This document shows positions 45,429 to 56,000 of a DNA stretch of 64,000 bases, in pieces (within the stretch, counting starts at the first letter, position 1; each line of letters begins with the position of its first letter). A model generated the notes under the pieces. The model was not told the DNA's origin, made no database searches, and worked only from the letters and a program-made list of their open reading frames with translations. The DNA comes from Streptomyces sp. WMMC500 (GTDB lineage: Bacteria > Actinomycetota > Actinomycetes > Streptomycetales > Streptomycetaceae). Location: positions 5,591,001 to 5,655,000 of the forward strand of contig NZ_CP114905.1 of the NCBI RefSeq assembly GCF_027497195.1, given 5' to 3'. The position numbers and the translations under genes were made by a program.

Positions 45429-45543
45429 CCGCCACCTCCACGACATCTCACCCGGCAACGAGCCGAGACTCCCGCAGCAGCAGCTACTTCATGCCTGACC
45501 AGCAAAGACCTCACACGAGGTTCGGAAAGAGAACGACCTCTGA

Positions 45544-45688
45544 AGGGGCAATTGGTGTGATGCAAGTCACGAGTGGCACGGGTGGATTACCGGTTTTGCC
45601 CCTTAAGAAGGTCTAGTCCAGTCGCACTCATCCCGTTAGGTTAACGCGACGTTACGTTCCGTTGTCTCAGGGGTGGGGCTCTGTGGTG
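45544..45688 (+). promoter_or_regulatory. Upstream region of the LamG gene of Rhs locus 2
   Basis: 145 bases follow directly after the IS target duplication. An AT-richer block near 45620-45660 (GTTAGGTTAACGCGACGTTACG) is a likely promoter area. The IS insertion at 45543 may therefore have removed or replaced upstream control sequence of this operon. Confidence 0.35.
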
Positions 45689-48600
45689 ATGCGTGAGCAA
45701 TGGCGGCGATATCGGGCTTGGTTGATGGCGGGGTTGGGCGCTGCGCTGCTTCTGGGCATGGCGCCCGTCGTGGATGCGAGTGCCGCTCCGGGCAACACGC
45801 GCGCGCTCTCGGCGGCGTCGGATGCCAAGGCTGGTGCGGCGGCCGCGGACACCGAGGCTGCGGACACCGAGGAACAGGCGGCCGCACTGGCGGAACGTAC
45901 CGGTGAGCCGGTAGAGATCGCCTCGCTGCGCGGAGAAACCAGCGACGTGTTCGCCACCCCTGACGGCAACCTGGAGGCGCGCGAGTACCTCCGGCCCGTA
46001 CGGACCCGCGTGGGCGGTGAGTGGAAGGCCATCGACACCCGACTGGCCCCGGCCGACGGCGGCATGGTGGCGCCGGGAGCGACCACCGTGGGGATGGAGT
46101 TCTCCGGCGGCGGAACGGCGCCGCTAGTGCGGATGTCCAGGGCCGGGCGGGAGTTGTCACTCTCGTGGCCGGGCGCGCTGCCGCAGCCGCGGCTGGAGGG
46201 GGATGCGGCCGTCTACCCCGAGGTGCTGCCGGGGGTCGACCTGCGCATGGGGGTGCAGGCTGACGGCTTCACCCAACTGCTGGTGGTCAAGTCCGCCGAG
46301 GCGGCGCAGAATCCGGAGTTGGCGGAGCTTCGGCTGCATCTGGACTCGACGGGGATGTCGGTGCGCGAGACCGCGGCCGGCGGCCTTGAAGCGGTCGATG
46401 CCGGGGCCGGGGGTGCGGTGTTCGAGGCGCCGCAGCCGGTGATGTGGGACTCCAGCGGCGGGACCACCCCCGGCGCCCGCGGTGCGGCCGGCAGCGATCC
46501 TGCGGATGAGCCGGCGGCGGGGGAGTCGGGCAAGCTGGCGCCGGTCGATGTCGAGGTCGCGCAGGCGCCTGACCAGTTGGTGCTCACGCCGGACCCTCGG
46601 GTATTGAAGGGCGCGGACACGGTGTATCCGGTGTTCATCGATCCGCAGTGGTACTCGCCGCGGGCGTCGGCGTGGACGTTCGCGTCGAAGTACTGGGCGT
46701 CGTCGCCGCAGTGGAAGTTCAACGGTGAGGACAACGCCGGGATGGGTTACTGCGGCTGGGACTACTGCGCGCCGCACGACACAAAGCGTGTCTTCTACCG
46801 CATCCCGACGTCCCGCTTCGCGGGCAAGTCGATCCTGTCGGCGGAGTTCGTCGTACGCAACATCTGGTCCGCCTCCTGTTCCGAGCGGAGCGTGGAGCTG
46901 TGGCGGACGAAGGACATCAGCTCGTCCACCACGTGGAACAGCCAGGATGCGGGTTCCGGGTTCTGGCTGGACAAGCTGGACACGCGATCGTTCGCGTACG
47001 GCCATGACGGCTGTGCCGGGAAGGACGCGGAGTTCGGTATCAAGTCCGCGGTGCAGCAGGCGGCGAACAACAAGTGGTCGACGATGACGTTCGGGCTGCG
47101 TGCGGCCAGCGAGGATGACAAGTACGCGTGGAAGCGGTTCTCGGACAAGGCGTTCCTGCGGGTGAAGTACAACCGTCCGCCGCCGCAGATCAAGATGGCG
47201 CAACTCACCATGGAGTACGGCGGAGTGTGTAAGCGGCCCGGTGAGAAGGCCCGCATCCGCTCGTTGGGCAAGATCTCCGCCAACGAGATCCGGGACCCGG
47301 ACGGTGACCACGTCGCGGTGCAGTTCCAGGCCAAGTGGACCGACGCGAGCGGTGCAACTCATAGGTGGAGTCCGTCTCGGACTCCGTTCGAGCCGTCCGG
47401 ATCCAGCTTCACGGTCTCACTGCCGAATTCGGGCTCCAACTCCATCCCGAAGAACGAGAACGTGAACTGGTATGCCCGCGCCTATGACGGGGCGCAGTGG
47501 TCGCCGTGGTCGTACTCGGGTGATACGAAGACCGCCTGCTACTTCGTCTGGGACACGAACGAGCCCGCTGCGCCCACCGTCGTGTCAGGTGAGTATCCGG
47601 AATCCGATCCGGCGGACCCGAATGATCCATGGCTCGACGGAGTCGGCCAGTACGGGACGTTCACTCTCGACTCACCCTCGTCAGATGCGAACCGCTACTG
47701 GTACGGCGTCAACGGTGACCCCGTCCCCGGCAATCAGATCTCCACTTCTGGCGGCGCCGCCAGGGACGTGAAGATCCTCCCGACCCGGTCCGGGCTGAAC
47801 TTCATCACGGTCCAGTCCTTGGATACCGCCGGTAACAACAGCACGATCCGCACCTACCAGTTCCGGGTGAAGGCGGGTCAGCCGGATCGTGCGACGTGGC
47901 AGTTCGACGAGCCGGCCGGTGCGACGCAGGCGGAGGGCTCCACGCCTGCACGGACGCTGGCCCTCAAGGGCGGGGCGGCCACCGGCGCCGCCGGGGCTGA
48001 TGGCACGGCGCTCGGGCTGAACGGCACCGATGCCTATGCGGCCACTGATCTGTCGCCGGTCAACAACACCGGCGGTTTCACGGTCTCGGCGTGGGTGAAG
48101 CTGGATGCCAAACCGGTGACCGGGGCGGCGGTGGTCGCTTCGCAGCCGGGTAACGAGCGGATGGGTTTCGCCCTCCACTACGCGGCCGCCCATGACCGCT
48201 GGATCTTCAACGGTTTCTCCGCCGATACCCCCGACGCCACCGTCCACCGGGCCATGGCACCCAACCCCGGCGGCGTGCAGACCGGCACCTGGACCCATCT
48301 GGTCGGCTCGTACGACTCCGTCGAGGACAAGCTGCGGCTGTTCGTCAACGGCACCCTCGTCGGCGAGACCGCCTTCGTCAGCACCTGGAACGCGCGCCGC
48401 GGCCTGCAACTCGGCGCCGGCTCGGGCAGCGGTGTGGCGAAGGACTTCTTCCCCGGCACCCTCGACAAGGTCCAGATCTTCGACAAACGCATCGCCCAGG
48501 ACGAGGTCGACAAGCTCTACGCCAAGCAGACCATCGGCGACCCCGGCCGCCCCGCCATCGCCGTCTTCGAACTCGACGAACCGGCTGGCGCCACCGAGGT

Positions 48601-49972
48601 CTCCGGCCGCGGCGGCGTCCTCCCCGCCCACTACCACGGCGGCGTGACCACCGGCGTGCCCGGCGTGGCCGGCAAGGCCACGAAGTTCAACGGCACCGAC
48701 GGCTACGCCCGCATCGGCCAGACCTCCGGACCGCACATCAACAGCGAACGCTCCTTCGCCGTCTCCGCCTGGGCGAAACTCGACGCCAAACCAGACCGCC
48801 AGGCGACCGTCGTCGCGCAGGCAGGCGAGTTCGCCCTGGGCTTCGAGCTCTACTACTCAGCCGCCTACGACCGCTGGGTCTTCAACCAGTACGCCTCCGA
48901 CACCCCCGGCGCACCCATCATCCGTGCCATGGCCGACCAGCCAGGAGACGCCTACGCGGGCACCTGGGCACACCTGGTGGGCGTGCACGACACCACCGCC
49001 AACACCCTCACCCTCTACATCAACGGCAAGAAGGCCGGCTCCACCACCCTGGTGGACGCCTTCTACGCCGCCGGCTCCATGTACGTCGGTGCCGTCTCCG
49101 TCAACAACAACCTCAAGAGCCACTTCCCCGGCACCATCGACGACGTCCGCCTCTTCGACCGCCCCATCTCCCCGGCCGAGGTCCAGCAGCTCTACAAGCA
49201 GCGTGCCTTCGTCAAAGGCCGGTGGCTCTTCGAGGAGATGTCGGGCGGCGTCCCGGCCACCACCCCGGACGCCAGCGGGGAGGGCAGGCCCATGACCCTT
49301 GAGGGCGGAGCAAAACTGGGTCCAGGCTGGATCGACTTCTCCGGTCTGCAACTCGACGGCGTCGACGACCACGCTGCCGCGAGCATGCCGGTGGACACAT
49401 CAGGCAGTTTCACCCTCACCGGCTGGGCCCAGGCCGCGGCCATGCCCGGCGGCGCAGTGACCGTAGCCAGCGCCGAAGGCGGCGCCACCAACGCCTTCTC
49501 CGTCCGGTACCTGCCGGACGCGGGGGATCCGAACGCGCCGGGAAGATGGCAGGTCGTGCTGCCGTCATCCGATGCCGCGGATGCGCCGGTGGTGCGCGCG
49601 GACAACGCGAACTTCTCCGACGTACGCGAGTGGAATCACCTGGCGCTGGTGTACGACGGCTTCGCCCGGGAGCTGAAGCTGTACGTCAACGGCGTACTGG
49701 AGGAGACCGCCTGCTCCGACAGCGACGGCGACGGCGAGCCTGACCAGGCCGGGTGCAAGGACCTGGTGCCGTGGGCGGAGCACGCGCAGTCGTTCAAGGC
49801 AACCGGTGAACTGCAGATCGGCCGCGCGAAGACAGCCGGCGGCTTCGATGAGTACTTCCCCGGGACGATCGACGACGTCTGGGCCTTCCAGGGCCCGCTG
49901 AGCGAAGACCAGGTCGCCTGGCTCGCCTCGCAGTGGTTCGACGTGCCCACCCAGGTGCCGCCGGGCGGCTGA
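45689..49972 (+). CDS. Large secreted DNRLRE / LamG repeat protein of Rhs locus 2
   Basis: 1427 aa from the ATG at 45689. A signal peptide (REQWRRYRAWLMAGLGAALL... DASAAPG) leads into the same ~240-residue domain as the protein at 29748-32834; compare FSGGGTAPLVRMSRAGRELS and LPQPRLEGDAAVYPEVLPGV with FSGGGDTPAVTVTRDGRSMS and LPEPTVAGDTATYPNVLDDV. A DNRLRE fold follows (AEFVVRNIWSASCSERSVEL, TTWNSQD), then an Ig-like region. Three LamG/concanavalin-type domains cover nt ~47890-48530, ~48550-49200 and ~49215-49960, each ending in FFPGTLDKVQIFDKR or a close variant. It is secreted and probably glycan- or matrix-binding. It is followed after 92 bases by the Rhs gene, so it is likely co-transcribed and functionally paired with it. 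Confidence 0.85.
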   Translation: MREQWRRYRAWLMAGLGAALLLGMAPVVDASAAPGNTRALSAASDAKAGAAAADTEAADTEEQAAALAERTGEPVEIASLRGETSDVFATPDGNLEAREYLRPVRTRVGGEWKAIDTRLAPADGGMVAPGATTVGMEFSGGGTAPLVRMSRAGRELSLSWPGALPQPRLEGDAAVYPEVLPGVDLRMGVQADGFTQLLVVKSAEAAQNPELAELRLHLDSTGMSVRETAAGGLEAVDAGAGGAVFEAPQPVMWDSSGGTTPGARGAAGSDPADEPAAGESGKLAPVDVEVAQAPDQLVLTPDPRVLKGADTVYPVFIDPQWYSPRASAWTFASKYWASSPQWKFNGEDNAGMGYCGWDYCAPHDTKRVFYRIPTSRFAGKSILSAEFVVRNIWSASCSERSVELWRTKDISSSTTWNSQDAGSGFWLDKLDTRSFAYGHDGCAGKDAEFGIKSAVQQAANNKWSTMTFGLRAASEDDKYAWKRFSDKAFLRVKYNRPPPQIKMAQLTMEYGGVCKRPGEKARIRSLGKISANEIRDPDGDHVAVQFQAKWTDASGATHRWSPSRTPFEPSGSSFTVSLPNSGSNSIPKNENVNWYARAYDGAQWSPWSYSGDTKTACYFVWDTNEPAAPTVVSGEYPESDPADPNDPWLDGVGQYGTFTLDSPSSDANRYWYGVNGDPVPGNQISTSGGAARDVKILPTRSGLNFITVQSLDTAGNNSTIRTYQFRVKAGQPDRATWQFDEPAGATQAEGSTPARTLALKGGAATGAAGADGTALGLNGTDAYAATDLSPVNNTGGFTVSAWVKLDAKPVTGAAVVASQPGNERMGFALHYAAAHDRWIFNGFSADTPDATVHRAMAPNPGGVQTGTWTHLVGSYDSVEDKLRLFVNGTLVGETAFVSTWNARRGLQLGAGSGSGVAKDFFPGTLDKVQIFDKRIAQDEVDKLYAKQTIGDPGRPAIAVFELDEPAGATEVSGRGGVLPAHYHGGVTTGVPGVAGKATKFNGTDGYARIGQTSGPHINSERSFAVSAWAKLDAKPDRQATVVAQAGEFALGFELYYSAAYDRWVFNQYASDTPGAPIIRAMADQPGDAYAGTWAHLVGVHDTTANTLTLYINGKKAGSTTLVDAFYAAGSMYVGAVSVNNNLKSHFPGTIDDVRLFDRPISPAEVQQLYKQRAFVKGRWLFEEMSGGVPATTPDASGEGRPMTLEGGAKLGPGWIDFSGLQLDGVDDHAAASMPVDTSGSFTLTGWAQAAAMPGGAVTVASAEGGATNAFSVRYLPDAGDPNAPGRWQVVLPSSDAADAPVVRADNANFSDVREWNHLALVYDGFARELKLYVNGVLEETACSDSDGDGEPDQAGCKDLVPWAEHAQSFKATGELQIGRAKTAGGFDEYFPGTIDDVWAFQGPLSEDQVAWLASQWFDVPTQVPPGG

Positions 49973-50064
49973 CGCACCGCCGAATTCCGCCAGCCAGTCT
50001 TCGATCTTCTCTTCTGATGCCCGCTGCTGTTGGTCGGCGGGCGCCGCGCCCGGGAGGGGCAAGC

Positions 50065-53000
50065 ATGAGCATGATCAGAGCGCGTGTGCGTATCAGGGCC
50101 GGGCTGCGCCGAAAGGTGGCTCTCGGCGCGGCCGCGGTGATGAGCGCTACGTTGCTGCAGGCTGCAGCTCTACCGGCGGCCACCGCCGACAGCGGGGGAT
50201 TGCCCCAAGCGCCCTCGCCCGGCGAGACAGTCCCCGGCACGGTGGGCAAAGTCAAGCCCCGCCCCCAGAGCGACGGTCCCCGCACGCCGGTACGAGCCCC
50301 CGAGGCGACATGGCCCAAACCGGGTAGCACGACCGTCGAGATTCAAGCCGCGGGCGCGCGTAAGGCGGATTCGGCCGGCGGGCCACCCGTCCGGCTGATT
50401 GCCGCGAAGGTCGGCGGGAAGCAAGCCGAGCGGTTCGCGACCGGCCGAGCCGAGATCAGGGCCTTGGACCGCACGACTGCGGAGAAGACCGGTGCCAACG
50501 GGCCCGTGTTCAGCGTCACCGGCAAGGACGGTACGCAGGGTCGTGCCGGCGTCGAAGTGGACTACAGCAGTTTCGCGGAGGCGTATGGCGGCAGCTATGC
50601 CTCCCGGCTCACGCTGGTCCAGTTGCCCGCCTGCGCACTGACCACCCCCGCGAAAACGGCCTGCCACACGGCCAGGCCCATCACGACGACCAACGACACC
50701 GAGAACCAGACTCTGACCGGCGACGCGGTCGCTCTGCGCGCTGGCGAGCCGACAGTCCTGGCTGTCACCACCGCGGCGGAGGGCGATCAGGGTGACTTCA
50801 AGGCCACCCAGTTGTCTCCCTCCGCGACCTGGAACACCAACCTGAATACGGGCGACTTCACGTGGAGCTACGACCTTCCCGTCCCTGAGGTGCCCGGTGA
50901 GCTGACTCCGAAGGTCGGCCTGTCGTACTCCTCCGGTGGCGTCGACGGCCGCACCGGCGGTACGAACAACCAGTCCTCGTGGGTGGGCGACGGATTCGAG
51001 ATGTGGCCCGGGTTCATCGAGCGCCGCTACAAGCCGTGCGCGGACGACGGGGTCGAACACCCTGACGGCAACAAGCCGGCCGACCTGTGCTGGGGCTACG
51101 ACAACGCGTTCATCTCCTTCAACGGCCAAGCCGGCGAACTCGTCCCGGCCGGCGCCGACGAGTGGAAGCTGAAGAAGGATGACGGCACGCGCATCAAGCG
51201 TCTGGAGTCCGCCGACCGCGGCAACGGCGACAACGACGGCGAATACTGGCGGCTGACCGACCCCAACGGCATCCGCTACTACTTCGGCTACAACCGGCTG
51301 CCCGGCTGGGCCAGCGGCAAGGAGACCACCGGTTCGGCCTGGAAGGTCCCGGTGTTCGGCGACGACTCCGGCGAGCCGTGCCACGACGCCGCCGGCTTCG
51401 GTTCGTCCTGGTGCCAGCAGGCCTGGCGCTGGAACCTCGACTACGTCGTCGACCCGCACGGCAACGCCATCTCCTACTACTACCACCAGGAGGAGAACTC
51501 CTACGGCCGCAACCTGAAGGCGGACAACAACACCCGCTACACCCGCGGCGGCAGCCTGGACCGTATCGAGTACGGGCTGAAGCACTCCTCGGTGTACGAC
51601 ACGAAGCCCCTGGCCAAGGTCGACTTCAGCAGCGGTGAGCGCTGCCTGCCCAACGCGCAGACGACCTGTGACTCGATCGGCAGCGACTCCGCCTACTGGT
51701 ACGACACGCCCTGGGACCTGAACTGCGGCGAAACGGCCACCTGCGACCAGGGCCGGTACTCGCCCAGCTTCTGGACCCGCAAGCGCCTGACCGAAGTAGT
51801 CACCCAGGTCCTCAAGAGCGACGGGACCTACGGCCCGGTCGACTCCTGGAAGCTGGCACACCGCTGGGGCCAGGCCGACATCGACTACCAGCTCCTGCTC
51901 GACTCGATCCAGCGCACCGGGCACACGGCCACTCCGGCGATCACCCTGCCGAAGACCACCTTCGCCTACACCCAACTGGCCAACCGCCTGGACAAAACCG
52001 GAGACGGCTACGCGCCCTTCATCAAGGCCCGGCTGTCCAGCGTCGCCGACGAGTACGGCGGCCAAATCACCGCCAACTACTCTCAACCAGCCTGCGACTG
52101 GGACGCGCTGCCCACCCCGCAGACGAACACCACCCGCTGCTTCCCGCAATACATCGGCGGCAGCGCCACCGCCGATCCGGAGCGGCAGTGGTTCAACAAA
52201 TACGTCACCGTCTCCGTGACCGGTACCGACCGCACCGGCGGCGCCTCCGGTTCGATGACCCGCTACGAATATCTGGGCGGGGCGGCCTGGCACTACGACG
52301 ATGACGACGGTCTGACGAAGGAGAAGTTCAAGACCTGGTCCCAGTGGCGCGGCTACGGCCAGGTGCGCGTCAAGACCGGCGGGCTGCTCGGCGACGAGGC
52401 GATGGAGTCCCAGTCCGACACCTACTTCCTGCGCGGAATGCACGGCGACCGCGAGAGCCCCACCGGCGGCACCAAGAACGTGTCCGTCAGCCTCGGAAGC
52501 GGCGAGGGCGACCCGCTCACCGACCATGAGTCGGCCGCCGGCTTCGCGTACAAGACGGTCGAGTTCTCCGGCCCCGGCGGCAAGGTGCTGAACAAGGCCG
52601 TCAGCCGGCCCTGGCACCACCAGACGGCGAAGAAGGAACGCAACTGGGGCACGGTCACCGCCAACTTCACCGGCGCCGCGCAGCGCAAGACCTTCACCTC
52701 CCTGGACAACGGCGCCGGGAGCGACTGGCGCACTACCCAGGTCAGCAACACCTACGACACCGTCGCCGGGCGCGTCACCCACGTGGACGACTTCGGTGAC
52801 ACCTCCACCGCGGTCGACAACCGCTGCACCCGCACCACGTACGCGACCAACGCGGACGACAACATCCTCACCTTGCCTGCCCGGGTCGAGACGGTCGCCA
52901 AGGGCTGCGACGGGACGGTTGACCGCACCAAGGATGTGATCTCCGATACCCGCACCGCCTACGACGGCGACGCCATCACCGCCGCCCCCGGCAAGCCGAC

Positions 53001-56000
53001 GAAGGGTGACGCCACCGCCACCGCCGTACTGAAATCCCGCACCGCCTCCGAGGCGGTGTACCTGGAATCCGGCGCAACCTACGACGCCTACGGCCGTGAG
53101 ACCAGCGCCACCGACCTGACCGCGAACCTGGTGTTCGACGCGGTTGGCACGTTCGTCTCACGGACGCAGCGGGACGACGGCCGCACCGACAAGACCCAGT
53201 ACAAACCTGCCGCCGGCCTGGTCACCCAGGTCGTCACGACCACTCCACCGGCCAAGGCGGGGGACGCCACCACGGCGCAGACCACGACGACGGATGTGGG
53301 CACGCTGCGCGGCCTGCCGACCAGGGAAACCGACACGAACGGGAAGGCCACCGAGTTCGCCTACGACGCACTCGGCCGTTCCACCAAAGTCTGGCTGCCC
53401 GACCGCAAGACCGGCCAGTTGCCCACACACGAGTTCGACTACCAGGTCACCGAGGGCAAGCCGGTCGCCGTATCCACCAAGACGCTCACCGAGGGCGGCG
53501 GCGGGCAGCTCACCTCCTACTTGCTGTATGACGGCTTCCTGCGCGAGCGTCAGACCCAAACCCCCGGGCCCGATGGCGGGCGGCTGGTCAACGACGTCCT
53601 CTACAACGAGCGCGGTCTGAGGGAGAAGGTCTTCTCTCAGTACTACGCCACTGGCGCCCCCGCCGCGGCCCTGTTCGAGCCGGTCGACGCGCTGAGCGTA
53701 GAGACCCAGACCTGGTTCGGCTACGACGGTCTGGGCCGGGTCATCAAGGAGCAGCAGGTCTCCGGCAACGGCGAAGGCAATCCCCACCGGGTCCTCGCCA
53801 CCACGACCACCAGCTACCACGGTGACCGCACCACCGTGATCCCGCCGCCAGGCGGCACGGCCACCACCACGCTGACCGATGCCCGCGGGCAGACCACCGA
53901 ACTGCGCCAGCACCACGCCCGCGTGGCCGAGGCTGCCTACGACACCACGCGCTACGACTACACGCCCCGAGGCGAGCTGGCGAAGTTCACCGACCCCGCC
54001 GGCAACGAATGGTCCTACCGCTACGACCAACTCGGCAGGCAGACCACGGCGAACGACCCCGACAAGGGGACCACCACCTCCACGTACGACGACCGCGGCC
54101 AGCTCACCACGACCACCGACGCCCGCGGGGTGAAGCTCGCCCACGTCTATGACGGCCTGGGTCGCAAGACCGAGCTGCGCAACGACTCACCGACCGGAAC
54201 CCTGCGGTCCCAGTGGGTCTACGACACCATCCCCGGTGCCAAGGGACAGCTCGCCACCTCCACCCGCTACGAAGACGGCGCCGCCTACACCTCCCGAGTC
54301 ACCGCCTACGACCAGCTCTACCGGCCGATCAGAACCGCCGTCACCATCCCCGCCAAGGAGGGCGCGCTGGCCGGCACCTACCAGGCCGGCACCGCTTACA
54401 AGCCCAACGGCCTCGTCGGGGGGGAAACCTACTCCGCGGCCGGATCACTACCCGGCGGCGGCATCACCTTCGCCTACGACGACATCCTGCGGCCCACCAA
54501 GGCCTACGGCCTCTGGGGCAGCTCGTCCGTCATCGCCTACCGCAACACCGGCCAGCCGATGCAGTACGACCTGGCCGCCAGCGACGGCAGCCAGCGCGCC
54601 AGGATCACCAACACCTACGAGTGGGGCACCCAGCGCCTGAAGAACTCCCGCGTGGACCGGGAGAACGTCCCCGGTGTCGAGAAGTACGCCACGTACGCCT
54701 ACGACGAGACCGGCAACATCACCTCGGTCTCGGACGTCAACCGCACCGGCACCGACAACCAGTGCTTCACCTACGACTACCTGCGCCGCCTGACCGAAGC
54801 CTGGACCGAAGCCGACGAGAACTGCGAGACGGCACCGTCCCCAGGCGTAGTGGGCGGCCCGGCGGCGTACTGGCAGTCCTTCACCTACGACAAGGCCGGC
54901 AACCGCACCACCCACACCGACCACACCGCGCCCGGCGGCGCAGCCCAGGACACCGAGTACACCTACAGCTATCCGGCCCCCGGCCAGCCGCAGCCCCACA
55001 CCCTCACGGACGTGACCAGCACCGGCCCGACGGGCACCAGCACCGACAGCTACACCTACGACGAAGCCGGCAACACGACCACCCGCACCCTGGCCGGGAA
55101 CACCCAGACCCTGACCTGGGACGCGGAGGGCCACCTGGCTTCGGTCTCCGAACCGGACGGCGCCGGCGGCACGAAGAGCACCTCATATCTCTACGACGCC
55201 GACGGCAATCGCCTCATCGGCCGCACCCCCGCCGAGACGACCCTCTACCTCGGGCACACCGAGGTCACCCTCCCCAAGGGCGCCACAAAGGCCCAGGCCA
55301 CCCGCTACTACGACCTCGGCGACGGCCACCAGGCCGTCCAGGAAGACGACGGCAGCGTCTGGTTCACCATCGCCGACCACCACTCCACCGGCCAACTCGC
55401 CATCAACGCGGCCAACACGGACCTCCAGCGCCGCCGGGAACTGCCCTTCGGCAGCCCCCGCGGCCAGGAACCGGCCGACTGGCCCGGCAGCAAGGGCTTC
55501 GTCGGCGGCACCACCGACACCACCACCGGCCTGACCCACCTCGGCGCACGCGAGTACGACCCGACAACCGGCAGATTCATCTCCGTCGACCCACTGATGG
55601 ATCTCACCGACCCCCAGCAATGGCACGGATACGCCTACGCCAACAACAACCCGATCACCCACGCCGACCCCACCGGCCTCTTCTGGAAAGGCATCATCGA
55701 CCTCATCCAGGAAACGGTCGAACGGGTCGTCCAGCACAAGAACTACCACCGCAGCGTCTCCAGCGGCGGCAGCAGAGGAGGCGGCGGAGGCGGCACGACC
55801 GCAACCCAGGCAGCCTTCACCGCCGCCCCGGCAGGCGGGTGTGTGGGCGTGGCCTGCATACCCCGCATCACTCTGCCCTGGAAGGAGACAGTGGAGGGGT
55901 GGTTTGAGAACATCGTGCCGGGATGGGGTTGCTTGATTAATCCCGGATTCAACTTGGACTGCGGGGCGGCTGTCCTGGAAGTCCCGATGACCAAGGCCGT

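Larger units (their letters stand above)
43897..45540 (+). mobile_element. 1644-bp IS5-family element, copy 1
   Basis: Compared with the inverted copy at 61037-62680, sequence identity starts and ends exactly at these bases plus the shared target. The ends are imperfect inverted repeats: CTGGCTGTTCTCTATCCG on the left, GAGGTCGTTCTCTTTCCG inverted on the right. Both copies are flanked by TGA duplications (here 43894-43896 and 45541-45543), fitting the TNA target of the IS1031-type branch of IS5. It carries a transposase and, convergently, a coiled-coil passenger gene. Confidence 0.85.

Noticed and set aside
50170..52782. 870-codon minus-strand frame
   Set aside because: Antisense of the second Rhs gene, no signal, motif or ribosome site.
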